A stretch of 64,000 nt of DNA from Paucihalobacter ruber. Lineage in GTDB: Bacteria; Bacteroidota; Bacteroidia; Flavobacteriales; Flavobacteriaceae. The position numbers and the translations under genes are program-made. Each line of letters opens with the position of its first letter. Positions within the stretch are counted from its first letter, which is position 1. Location of the stretch: NCBI RefSeq assembly GCF_006494535.1, contig NZ_VHIQ01000007.1, positions 230,325 through 294,324 on the forward strand. The letters run 5' to 3'. The notes below the pieces were generated by a model. The model searched no databases. It was not told where the DNA came from and saw only the letters and a list, made by a program, of their open reading frames with translations. Shown here piece after piece: positions 56,202 through 64,000 of the stretch.

Positions 56202-59200
56202 ATGAAATTAAAGTTAACATGGTTATTAACGCTATTTATGGCGTTTGTGATGCAGTTTTCCTTTTCGCAAGAGAGAACTATCACAGGTACGGTTACTGGT
56301 GCTGACGACGGATTTCCGTTGCCGGGCGTTAACGTAATCGTAAAAGGAACTCAACGTGGAGCACAAACTGATTTTGATGGAAATTACACCATTAAAGCTA
56401 GTGAAGGAGAAATGTTGGTGTTTTCTTATGTTGGATATGAAACTGCCGAAGTAAGAGTAGGCGCAAGTAATTCCGTCAATGTTTCAATGAAGGCTGGTAA
56501 TGTACTGGACGAAGTAGTGGTAACAGGTTACGCTACACAAACTAAGGCAAAATCTAGTGTATCGTCTGTAAGAGTTACAGCCGAAACCATTGAGAATAGA
56601 CCTAACGCAAGTTTTGTTCAAACGCTGCAAGGTCAAGTTCCCGGTTTAAATATTACAACCAGTTCTGGTCAGCCGGGTGGTAACTCAACAGTGCAATTGC
56701 GTGGTGTTGGTTCTATCAACGGTGATACCGAGCCGTTGTTTATTATCGATGGTACTCCTGTTGATCAGGACAACTTTCGTTCTTTAAACCCTCAAGACAT
56801 CATTTCTATTGACGTTTTAAAAGATGCGGGTGCAACTTCTATCTACGGTAACAGAGGTGCCAATGGTGTTATTGTTATCAAAACAAGACAAGGTAGTTTT
56901 AATCAAGGGTTACGTGTAAACTACAATATGTTTGTTGGTTTTAACACTTTACAAAACAACGATTACAATTACATGAACTCACAAGAGTTGTTAACTTATG
57001 AAAGAACTCGTGGTAACGGTGCCGGTGCCGGTAACTCAACCAGTGTATTTAACCCTGGAGCTGGTCAGCCAATGACCGACGCGCAAATCGCAGCAGCTCC
57101 TAACTTTGATTGGTTAGATTTCTTCTTCCGCACAGGTGTTACCCAAAACCACAACTTATCATTATCTAGTGGTGGTGAAAATTCAACTCAATTTACTTCT
57201 TTTGGTTTTAACGATACCCAAGGTATCTTAATTAATAGTGGATTGAAAAGATTTAACATACGTTCTAACGTAACCGGTAAATCTTCTAATAACAAGTTTA
57301 ATTACGCTACAAATTTAACCTTAAACTACTCCAAATCTGATGAGCCTGATGCTATTGGTACCGGAGGTATTAACCGTAACTTCGTTTTAGGCGCTGTGCA
57401 GTCTGTACCGTACATCACCGCAGACGACTACACCACAGGAGCCGATATATTATCGCCACTATCATTCACAAACACACCACTTTTCCTTTTAGATTTATCT
57501 AGAACATTTACGCGTTTTGAAGAGGAGGTAAGATTGGTAGGATCATTCAACGCCAGTTATGCTTTAACAGATTTTTTAACTGCTAACGTTGTAATGGGTG
57601 GTGATTATCAAAATGAAATTAGAACCAGAGCTGAAGCTCCAGATTCTTTTAACGCCTTATTATTTGGTGGTGCTAGAAATCCAACTTCAGGTTTCCAAGA
57701 TCAACAAACCAACAGAATTTTTAGTTACAACCAGGTAACATCTTTAAACTTTAATAAAACTTGGGGTAAACATACCGTTGATGCCGGTGCTTACACAGAG
57801 TACTTCAAAGCGCATTTTAGAGGTTTTGGATTTTTCCAAAGAGGTTTAGATCCTAAAACATTCTCTCCCGGAGATGGTGCCGCTTTTATTCCTGATAACT
57901 CTGCAAACGACTTATTTGTAGATAACGTTAACGCTACTATTCGTAACGCCGGTTTATTCTCATACTTTGGCCGTGTGTCATATGATTTTGATGAAAGATA
58001 TGGTTTTGAAGCTACGGTGCGTCGTGATGCTTCCTACAGATTCTCAGGATCAAACCGTTGGGCTACTTTTTACTCGTTAGCTGGTAGATGGAATATTTCT
58101 AACGAGGCCTTCATGGAAGGGTCAGTTTTTGATGTGTTGAAGTTAAGAGGTTCTTATGGTACAGCAGGTAACCAAGATATCACCGGTGGTGGTTTGTTTG
58201 GTGGACCGGATTTATATCTTGACTTATTTTCAACCACAGCAGGTTATGGTAATGCTAACTCTATAGCGTTGTCTCAAATTGGTAACAGATCGTTAAGATG
58301 GGAAACCATTACTACTGCTAACATTGGTATTGATTTCGAAATCTTTAACAGAAGACTTCGTGGTGCTTTTGATGTGTATGAAAGAAAAACAGAGGATTTA
58401 TTCCAGAGTACACCGCTTTCTGCTGTAACTGGTTTTACTTCGTTACCTGCTAATACAGGTTTGTTATTTAACCGAGGTTTTGATTTTCAGTTAAATTATG
58501 ATGTGGTACGTGCAACAACCGAAGGTGGTTTAAACATCGCTGTTGGTGTGGTTGGTAACTACAACGAAACAGAAATTGACGAAGTACCAAACCCTGAAGG
58601 AGAAATTATTGGTTTAGGTAGAAATGGTGGTAAGCTGTTTGAATATTTCAGCTTAAGATATGCCGGTGTAAACCCTGCAAATGGGGAGTTATTGTATTTA
58701 GATGCTAATGGCAATTTAACCGAGTCTCCAAATGCTGATACAGACCGTGTTTGGTTAGATAAAAATATCTTCCCAGATTGGCAAGGTGGCTTTAACACAA
58801 GCATTAGCTACAAAAACTTTTTCTTAGATACACAATGGACATATTTAATTGGTGTTGATAGATTTGACTTTGATTATGCTGGTACCATTGACCCAGATAA
58901 CGTAGGACAGTTTACTGCTTCAAGAGATATTTTAAGAGCTTGGCAACAACCAGGTGATATCACTGATATTCCTTCTTGGACAGCCGCTAACAGAAACTCT
59001 TTTGGTTCTGACAGATTCTTAAGAAGTGCAGATTTCTTAAGACTGAGATTCGCCAGTTTTGGTTATAACTTCCCTGCAAAATATTTAGAGAACACGGGCT
59101 TTAGCAACGTGCGAATATTCTTCAATGCAGAGAACTTGTTCACGTTTACTGAATGGAGAGGTTTCGACCCTGAAACAAGAAGTAATGGATCTAGAACGTT

Positions 59201-59246
59201 CCCTACACCAAGAACCTTGTCTGTAGGATTTGAATTAGGATTTTAA
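56202..59246 (+). CDS. SusC/RagA-family TonB-dependent outer-membrane transporter
   Basis: The protein has 1014 residues from the ATG at 56202; the frame begins 10 codons earlier at a TTG, but the signal peptide starts here (MKLKLTWLLTLFMAFVMQFSFSQ). The order is carboxypeptidase-regulatory-like domain (about 25-100, GTVTGADDGFPLPGVNVIVKGT start), TonB box DEVVVTGYA (near 105), plug (about 115-225, with LFIIDGTPVDQ and GATSIYGNRGANGVI) and a 22-strand-type barrel ending in TLSVGFELGF. There is no N-terminal STN signalling domain, so it does not act through an anti-sigma factor. With SusD it imports an unknown oligomer. Confidence 0.94.
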   Translation: MKLKLTWLLTLFMAFVMQFSFSQERTITGTVTGADDGFPLPGVNVIVKGTQRGAQTDFDGNYTIKASEGEMLVFSYVGYETAEVRVGASNSVNVSMKAGNVLDEVVVTGYATQTKAKSSVSSVRVTAETIENRPNASFVQTLQGQVPGLNITTSSGQPGGNSTVQLRGVGSINGDTEPLFIIDGTPVDQDNFRSLNPQDIISIDVLKDAGATSIYGNRGANGVIVIKTRQGSFNQGLRVNYNMFVGFNTLQNNDYNYMNSQELLTYERTRGNGAGAGNSTSVFNPGAGQPMTDAQIAAAPNFDWLDFFFRTGVTQNHNLSLSSGGENSTQFTSFGFNDTQGILINSGLKRFNIRSNVTGKSSNNKFNYATNLTLNYSKSDEPDAIGTGGINRNFVLGAVQSVPYITADDYTTGADILSPLSFTNTPLFLLDLSRTFTRFEEEVRLVGSFNASYALTDFLTANVVMGGDYQNEIRTRAEAPDSFNALLFGGARNPTSGFQDQQTNRIFSYNQVTSLNFNKTWGKHTVDAGAYTEYFKAHFRGFGFFQRGLDPKTFSPGDGAAFIPDNSANDLFVDNVNATIRNAGLFSYFGRVSYDFDERYGFEATVRRDASYRFSGSNRWATFYSLAGRWNISNEAFMEGSVFDVLKLRGSYGTAGNQDITGGGLFGGPDLYLDLFSTTAGYGNANSIALSQIGNRSLRWETITTANIGIDFEIFNRRLRGAFDVYERKTEDLFQSTPLSAVTGFTSLPANTGLLFNRGFDFQLNYDVVRATTEGGLNIAVGVVGNYNETEIDEVPNPEGEIIGLGRNGGKLFEYFSLRYAGVNPANGELLYLDANGNLTESPNADTDRVWLDKNIFPDWQGGFNTSISYKNFFLDTQWTYLIGVDRFDFDYAGTIDPDNVGQFTASRDILRAWQQPGDITDIPSWTAANRNSFGSDRFLRSADFLRLRFASFGYNFPAKYLENTGFSNVRIFFNAENLFTFTEWRGFDPETRSNGSRTFPTPRTLSVGFELGF

Positions 59247-59261
59247 AAAAAAGAAATAGAT

Positions 59262-60755
59262 ATGAAAAAATATAATAAAATATTATTTATTGCTGTGTTA
59301 GCCTTGGTTATGGGTTGTAACGATGCAATTGATATCAGACAACCGGGTAGATTGGATGCAGTCAATGCATTCCGCACGGTTGGTGATTTAGAACAAGGTG
59401 TATTGGCCGTTTATAATCAGTGGGATTTAACTCCCGAGATTGCTTTGGCTTCTAACTTTTGTGATGAGGTATCTGTAGGGTTTGACTCAGGTGGTCAAGG
59501 TTTTGCCTTGTACGATTTTGTGTTAACACCTGCCAGTGCTGCGGCTTCAGACTTTTGGGTTCGTAATTTTAGAGTTAATAACCGTGCAACTGTTTTAATA
59601 GAAGCAGCCTCGTTAATAAACCCTGAACCTGCTGAACAAGCAGCTTATAACAATGCCTTAGGACAGGCAAGAGCTATTAGAGCTTTTGCTAATCTTGAAA
59701 TGATGACCTATTTTGCTACCGATCCTCGTAATGATGCGGCTTTAGCCGTGCCTTTGATTGATTTTGTGGCACCTTTAGACATTCAACCAACACGCAATAC
59801 TGTTGGTGAGTTATGGGATTATATTAATGCTGATATGGAAGCCGCCGAGTCTTTAATTCAAGCGCAGTCGAGTGTAACATTTTTATCTAAAGATGCTGTT
59901 AGAGCCATGCGTGCAAGAGCGGCAGCATTGAGAGGTGATTATATAACTGCTGCTAACTTGTCGCAAGCTTTATTAAATTCCTATCCTATTGCTAATAGAA
60001 CACAATATCAGTTAATGTTTCTAGATGCCGATAATACAGAGATTATTTTCAAATTAGAGCGTACCATTAATGATTCTTATGACGGTCAAGGTGCTACTGG
60101 TTCTGTTGCTACCGGTGGCGGTTGGGCAGGTGCTAGATTTGCATTTGTTTCTGCAACATTGGCCGGATCTCCTTATTTTGAAATGGATAGAAATTTATTT
60201 AATCTACTTGATCCTGCTGATATTAGATTTGATGTAAATATTGATCCTTCATCTATCATTAGCCCTGATTATGAAAATGATCCGGATCCTGTTAATAACG
60301 ACATTTTAGTTATTAGAAAGTACCCTGGTTCTGAAGGTAGACCATTAATGAACGATTTAAAAGTATTTAGATCTTCAGAGATGCTGCTAATTTTAGCTGA
60401 GGCTCGTGCTGCTCAAGGCAACTTCTCTGGTGCTGCCCAGTTAGTTAAGCAATTGCGTGATGCCAGATTTGGTAGTGCACAGCCACTTCCAAATTATTCT
60501 AACCAGCAATCAGCTTTCGCTGGTATATTAGAGGAAAGACGTGTGGAGCTTTGTTTTGAAGGTTTCCGTTACAAAGATTTAAAACGTTTGGGTGTAGCTG
60601 CTAACAGAGGTGTAGACAGAAATATTATTGATTGTACTGAGCAGAGTGGTGCATGTACGCTTCCTGCTTCTGATTTTAGATTCTCACTGCCTATTCCAAT
60701 TGTTGAGATTAATGCCAACCCTGGAATAAGAGAGCAACAAAATCCTGGTTACTAA
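59262..60755 (+). CDS. SusD/RagB-family surface lipoprotein
   Basis: The 497-residue lipoprotein (lipobox Cys19, LVMGCND) has the SusD-like N-terminal region with TPR-like helices (ARAIRAFANLEMMTYFATDP at about 140) and the C-terminal RagB domain (RSSEMLLILAEARAAQGN, ILEERRVELCFEGFRYKDLKRLG, ending INANPGIREQQNPGY). SusD proteins sit as lids on SusC transporters and bind the substrate. It follows the SusC gene by 15 bases. Confidence 0.94.
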   Translation: MKKYNKILFIAVLALVMGCNDAIDIRQPGRLDAVNAFRTVGDLEQGVLAVYNQWDLTPEIALASNFCDEVSVGFDSGGQGFALYDFVLTPASAAASDFWVRNFRVNNRATVLIEAASLINPEPAEQAAYNNALGQARAIRAFANLEMMTYFATDPRNDAALAVPLIDFVAPLDIQPTRNTVGELWDYINADMEAAESLIQAQSSVTFLSKDAVRAMRARAAALRGDYITAANLSQALLNSYPIANRTQYQLMFLDADNTEIIFKLERTINDSYDGQGATGSVATGGGWAGARFAFVSATLAGSPYFEMDRNLFNLLDPADIRFDVNIDPSSIISPDYENDPDPVNNDILVIRKYPGSEGRPLMNDLKVFRSSEMLLILAEARAAQGNFSGAAQLVKQLRDARFGSAQPLPNYSNQQSAFAGILEERRVELCFEGFRYKDLKRLGVAANRGVDRNIIDCTEQSGACTLPASDFRFSLPIPIVEINANPGIREQQNPGY

Positions 60756-60772
60756 TATTAAAATAAGCCATT

Positions 60773-61633
60773 ATGAAAAAAAATAGATTTATAAATAAAA
60801 TTGAAGGTCAAAAATTAACAGTTTTTGCACTGGCTTTATCTGCATTGTTTGCGGTTACTAGTTGCGAGGAAGATTTGTTAATCTTTGATACGCCAAATGG
60901 GTTTTTACAGGTTGATGAGCCTACAGGTTCATTGGCTGAAAACGACCCAACACCGATTGTAACTACTGTGTTACTTGGTAAAAGTTCTAACGACAGTGAC
61001 TTAACTGTTAATTTTCAAGTTAATTCAGCCGATGCCTCTCGTTACACATTTTCGCCGGCCTCAGGTCAAGTTGTTATTCCAGCCGGTGAGTTTACGGCTG
61101 AGATATCTTTGACTGCTATTAATAACTTTGAGACAGATGGTGACGTCGATGTTGAAATTGTGTTACTTGAAAGCCAGGGTATCCCTGTAGGAATTGGTGG
61201 AGAAGGTTTAAACTCTGCTAAAAGAGTAATTACCATTACAGACGATGATTGCCCATTAGAAATTAATGATTGGGTTGGCACCTACAGCGTGTTCGAGAAT
61301 TTTACCGGTGGTGGTAATGCGCCTTTAGGATTGAACAATTTCTTTGGAGAAAGCTATCAGTTAGAGGCTGCTTTAGCTCCAAATGACATAACTAACTCTA
61401 AGGTTGTTTGGAATAATTCTGCAGGTTTTGATGTATACTTAGATCCTAACACTGTGATGTCTTTCATTTCTTGTTCTGGAACTGTGAGCTTTGATGCGGG
61501 TTTTCCACGAGTAGCTTTATTTAGAGTATTCCAATATACTGCTAGCTCTTACAATGAAACTGATTTTGTTATTCAGTGTACAGGGCCGTTAGCAACTTTT
61601 GGACCTTATCAGTTTACTTTTACAAAACAATAA
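60773..61633 (+). CDS. Surface lipoprotein of the SusCD locus (unknown ligand)
   Basis: The 286-residue protein has a lipobox near Cys31 (FAVTSCEED). Residues about 45-160 form a Calx-beta-like or Ig-like domain: strands ending in AKRVITITDDDCPLEIND, a typical end of such domains. The C-terminal half (about 160-286) is an unrecognised beta-rich domain with three cysteines. Placement as third gene of a SusCD unit is typical of surface binding proteins or accessory enzymes; no catalytic motif is visible. A strong terminator follows. Confidence 0.7.
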   Translation: MKKNRFINKIEGQKLTVFALALSALFAVTSCEEDLLIFDTPNGFLQVDEPTGSLAENDPTPIVTTVLLGKSSNDSDLTVNFQVNSADASRYTFSPASGQVVIPAGEFTAEISLTAINNFETDGDVDVEIVLLESQGIPVGIGGEGLNSAKRVITITDDDCPLEINDWVGTYSVFENFTGGGNAPLGLNNFFGESYQLEAALAPNDITNSKVVWNNSAGFDVYLDPNTVMSFISCSGTVSFDAGFPRVALFRVFQYTASSYNETDFVIQCTGPLATFGPYQFTFTKQ

Positions 61634-61653
61634 GTTTTTTAAATTATATTTAC

Positions 61654-61686
61654 AGCGCCTATGTGTTAACATAGGCGCTTTTTTTA
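61654..61686 (+). terminator. Terminator of the SusCD operon
   Basis: AGCGCCTATGT (61654-61664), loop GTTA, ACATAGGCGCT (61669-61679) then a T-run: a perfect 11-bp stem 20 bases after the last stop codon. Confidence 0.9.
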
Positions 61687-61731
61687 TTTATATTTCACAA
61701 CTTTTAATATTCTATTTAGAACCGTAGGTTA

Positions 61732-63696
61732 ATGATTAAGTTTTTGTTTTCTTTATTTTTCTTGTTTTTTACCTTTTTAGTACTAGGTCAAGAATTAATA
61801 ACAACTAAAGACCAAGTTAATACGCCCATTGCTAGGGATAGTTCAAAATTAGGAACAAAAAGCACAAAAATTGACAAATCACAAATCGCCAAAATTAAAG
61901 ATTACTTAATTTTTGATAAACATGGTAATACTGATATAGTAGACACCACACTTTCCATTCAAAAAGAATATAAATTCAACTACCTGCGTAAGGACAATTT
62001 TAATTTAATGCCCTTTGCTAATGTTGGACAAACTTATAATACTTTAAATTATGAGTTTCATGAGTCCAATACTTTACCGCTTTTTGGCGCGAGAGCGCGT
62101 CACTTCAATTATTTTGAAATTAACGACATGCGCTATTATAAGGTACCAACGCCCACAACAGAGTTGTTTTATAAAACAGCTATGCAGCAGGGTCAGATAC
62201 TTGACGCATTTGTAACCTTAAATACCACAGAGCGCTTTAATTTTTCTTTAGCGTATAAGGGTATGCGTTCTAACGGTTTTTATAATAGGCATTTAACAAG
62301 TACCGGTAATTTTCGGTTCACTGCTAACTATACAAACAAAAATGAACGGTACAAAGCTTTAGCTCATATCACTTTTCAAGATTTACTCAATCAAGAAAGT
62401 GGTGGTATACGTAATCAGGATATTGAAAATTTTACCTTAGGAAATGAAGACTTTTTAGATCGGGGTATATTTACACCAAACCTTAACAATGCAGAAAATC
62501 TTTTAGAAGGGAAACGTTTTTTTATCCACCATTCTTATGATTTGTTGAAACGTAAAGACTCTACAGTAAATAAATTAACATTATTTAATGAAACCTATAT
62601 TGAAAATAAAAAATATAGGTTTAGCCAACCGAATGCTAATACAAATTTCTTTGGCCCATCCTTTTCAAACCGCATTAATGATGAAGTTAAGTTATCTCAT
62701 TTTCATTCGGCGTTTTGGATAGAAGCAAATAATGGACTCTTAGGTAAATTTACAGCGGGTATTAATTATGATAATTATAATTATGGTTACGATCGTTTAA
62801 CCGTATTAGACGAGGGAACCGTTCGAAACAGACTTTTGGGTTCTATATTAGGCATTAGAGGGTCCTATGAAAAATCAATAGATAAATTTAAACTTACAGC
62901 TGTAGGAAATCTTAATCTTTCCGGCGATTTTAATGGCTATCACTTAAATGGAAATTTAAATTACAATTATAATAACGATATATCGGCCAATGCTTATTTA
63001 ACATTAAATAGTGCCCTCCCTAATTATAATGCATTGTTGTTTCAGAGTAGTTATGTAAATTATAACTGGGATAACGCTGATAGTTTTTCTAATATCGATA
63101 GACAGCATCTAGGATTTGAAGTTAAATCTAACAAATATGGCTCAGTACGCGCAGAGTTTGGTAATTTATTAAATTACACCTATTTCACTAATACTGCCGG
63201 TGCAGACGAGGTTGTTGTAATAAGAGCGCTACAATACAATGAAGCCGTAAATTATTTTAAGATTCAAATAGATAAAGAATTTAATTATAAAAACTTTTAT
63301 TTAGATAATAGAATATTATATCAAAATGTAACCGATGGTAAAGATGTGTTTAACGTCCCTGATTTAGTGCTGCGAAGCACCTTATATTACTCCAACTATT
63401 TATTTAAAAATGCCATGGAGCTGCAAACTGGTGTAACGCTTAATTATTTTACGTCTTATTACATGAATGCCTACGATCCGCTATTGGCTGAATTTTATGT
63501 TCAAAATGACACCAAGCTGGGCAACTTTCCCCGTTTAGATTTTTTTATAAATGCCAAAGTACGTCAAACCAGAATATATTTAAAAGCCGAACACTTTAAT
63601 TCATCATTCACCGGGTACAACTATTTTGCAGCACCTAATTATCCGTACCGCGATTTTATTATTAGGTTTGGTCTCGTCTGGAATTTCTTTTTATAA
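61732..63696 (+). CDS. Putative porin (Porin_10 type)
   Basis: The 654-residue protein has a signal peptide (about 1-19, FLVLGQ) followed by a barrel-type sequence in which aromatic and polar residues alternate, with periodic Asn/Tyr-rich strands and a C-terminus ending in RFGLVWNFFL with terminal aromatic-hydrophobic residue, as in outer-membrane barrels. The N-terminal YLRKDNFNLMPFANVGQTYNTL segment fits the putative porin family of flavobacteria. Substrate unknown. It lies after the SusCD terminator and is separately transcribed. Confidence 0.8.
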   Translation: MIKFLFSLFFLFFTFLVLGQELITTKDQVNTPIARDSSKLGTKSTKIDKSQIAKIKDYLIFDKHGNTDIVDTTLSIQKEYKFNYLRKDNFNLMPFANVGQTYNTLNYEFHESNTLPLFGARARHFNYFEINDMRYYKVPTPTTELFYKTAMQQGQILDAFVTLNTTERFNFSLAYKGMRSNGFYNRHLTSTGNFRFTANYTNKNERYKALAHITFQDLLNQESGGIRNQDIENFTLGNEDFLDRGIFTPNLNNAENLLEGKRFFIHHSYDLLKRKDSTVNKLTLFNETYIENKKYRFSQPNANTNFFGPSFSNRINDEVKLSHFHSAFWIEANNGLLGKFTAGINYDNYNYGYDRLTVLDEGTVRNRLLGSILGIRGSYEKSIDKFKLTAVGNLNLSGDFNGYHLNGNLNYNYNNDISANAYLTLNSALPNYNALLFQSSYVNYNWDNADSFSNIDRQHLGFEVKSNKYGSVRAEFGNLLNYTYFTNTAGADEVVVIRALQYNEAVNYFKIQIDKEFNYKNFYLDNRILYQNVTDGKDVFNVPDLVLRSTLYYSNYLFKNAMELQTGVTLNYFTSYYMNAYDPLLAEFYVQNDTKLGNFPRLDFFINAKVRQTRIYLKAEHFNSSFTGYNYFAAPNYPYRDFIIRFGLVWNFFL

Positions 63697-63859
63697 GGGG
63701 TATTACAATTATCTGAAAAAAATGCAACATATTTCAGTTTTATGTTGTATCTTTATAGTCCTGCAAAAATTTAAATACCCAAATCAAATTGCTAAAATGC
63801 TCTTTTACAGAACTAAGTAATTAATGTGATTTTTTTCTCAAAAAAACTTAGGAAAGAAT
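63697..63859. other. Intergenic region before the rRNA promoter
   Basis: About 160 AT-rich bases between the porin gene and the rRNA promoter. An ATG-initiated frame at 63722-63820 (32 codons, Cys, Ile and Lys rich) has no recognisable features and is not called. No convincing terminator for the porin gene was found. Confidence 0.4.
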
Positions 63860-63891
63860 TTGGTTAGAATCGAAAAAGGGTTTTATATTTG
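63860..63891 (+). promoter_or_regulatory. Predicted rRNA operon promoter
   Basis: TTG (63860-63862), 21 bases, TATATTTG (63884-63891), then CACCC. It is a full consensus match with the same spacing as the queA promoter and stands before a leader typical of rRNA operons. Confidence 0.75.
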
Positions 63892-64000
63892 CACCCGCTA
63901 AGCGCGAGAGGGTTTAGTGAGAAGGTAAAAAAGAAGTTCATTAACATATTGAATTGACAGCGTAGAATAGTTGCTTTCGGGCAATTATTTTAAAGAAAAG
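63892..64000 (+). other. Probable 5' leader of a 16S-23S-5S rRNA operon
   Basis: The leader contains GAAGTTCATTAACATATTG and then AATTGACAGCG, a combination I recall from just upstream of 16S genes in flavobacteria. The mature 16S start (AGAGTTTGAT...) is not reached before the window ends, so the rRNA gene is predicted, not seen. Confidence 0.6.

Noticed and set aside
63722..63820. Short ATG frame after the porin gene
   Set aside because: Only 32 codons, no recognisable motif, no upstream signals, and AT-rich sequence gives such frames by chance.
6567..63859. tRNA, tmRNA, RNase P, SRP RNA or riboswitch in intergenic gaps
   Set aside because: No T-loop-like GGTTCGA box with matching acceptor stem and no recognisable conserved RNA core was found on reading the gaps; a covariance-model search would be needed to exclude them fully.

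Overview
The window comes from a marine-type Flavobacteriaceae genome (phylum Bacteroidota). The evidence is the gliding genes gldB and gldC, a SusC/SusD pair, an AT-rich composition, promoters of the Bacteroidota form (TTG, about 21 nt, then TAnnTTTG), and many families largely restricted to this group (DUF3857, DUF4230, DUF5522, Porin_10, DUF5117-type metalloprotease). No tRNA, CRISPR array, prophage or transposase gene was seen. The last 150 bases look like the promoter and leader of an rRNA operon whose 16S gene would begin just past the right edge.

Layout. 1-9.2 kb: two DUF3857 transglutaminase-like proteins, a MazG-like protein, aroA, queA, rlmN, a polyprenyl diphosphate synthase with a duplicated 5' end, and an ECF sigma factor with a membrane protein. 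9.2-16.3 kb: an outer-membrane protein, dnaG, an atypical response regulator, nadE, gldB-gldC, a DUF4230 protein and a rhodanese. 16.4-39 kb: an aromatic and branched-chain amino-acid catabolic island. 39-47.4 kb: a DUF4136 lipoprotein, hutU with a small DUF5522 partner, a D-cysteine desulfhydrase-like enzyme, a LysM glucosaminidase, hemL and two tandem alpha/beta hydrolases. 47.4-56 kb: a zinc metalloprotease, lysS, a Pmp3-type peptide, lipB, a large lipoprotein and rnhB. 56.2-63.7 kb: SusC, SusD, a surface lipoprotein and a putative porin.

The island is the centre of interest. A biopterin-type aromatic amino acid hydroxylase faces away from a TetR regulator, which is followed by a long co-directional run: paaE, A, B, C, D, G, a Ser/Thr dehydratase, paaH, a four-helix-bundle (23S intervening-sequence-type) protein, paaI, a zinc metallopeptidase, paaJ, a ribbon-helix-helix/MazF pair, paaZ fused to a DUF1569-like domain, a GIY-YIG protein, a second crotonase and paaY. 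An Lrp regulator then stands divergent to a 2-oxoacid dehydrogenase E2, a class IV aminotransferase and a fused E1. No phenylacetate-CoA ligase (paaK) is in the window. The transaminase plus 2-oxoacid dehydrogenase could in principle feed phenylacetyl-CoA directly from phenylpyruvate, but that is inference.

The region is also heavily colonised by small palindromic and inverted-repeat elements. (1) A family of roughly 20-bp palindromes (arms like ATTCCTGC/GCAGGAAT, loop GAAA, usually followed by CT) sits at most loose gene junctions of the paa run, inside a 58-bp duplication at the start of the prenyl synthase gene, at the N-terminus of the E2 gene, and three times in frame inside the E1 gene. 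(2) The four-helix-bundle gene is bounded by 30-nt inverted repeats (25/30 matching) that run into the coding ends of paaH and paaI. (3) The GIY-YIG gene is bounded by a different 30-nt inverted repeat pair (25/30), each arm itself a hairpin. Items 2 and 3 look like two unrelated single-gene cassettes inserted in one operon and are the best candidates for an undescribed system.
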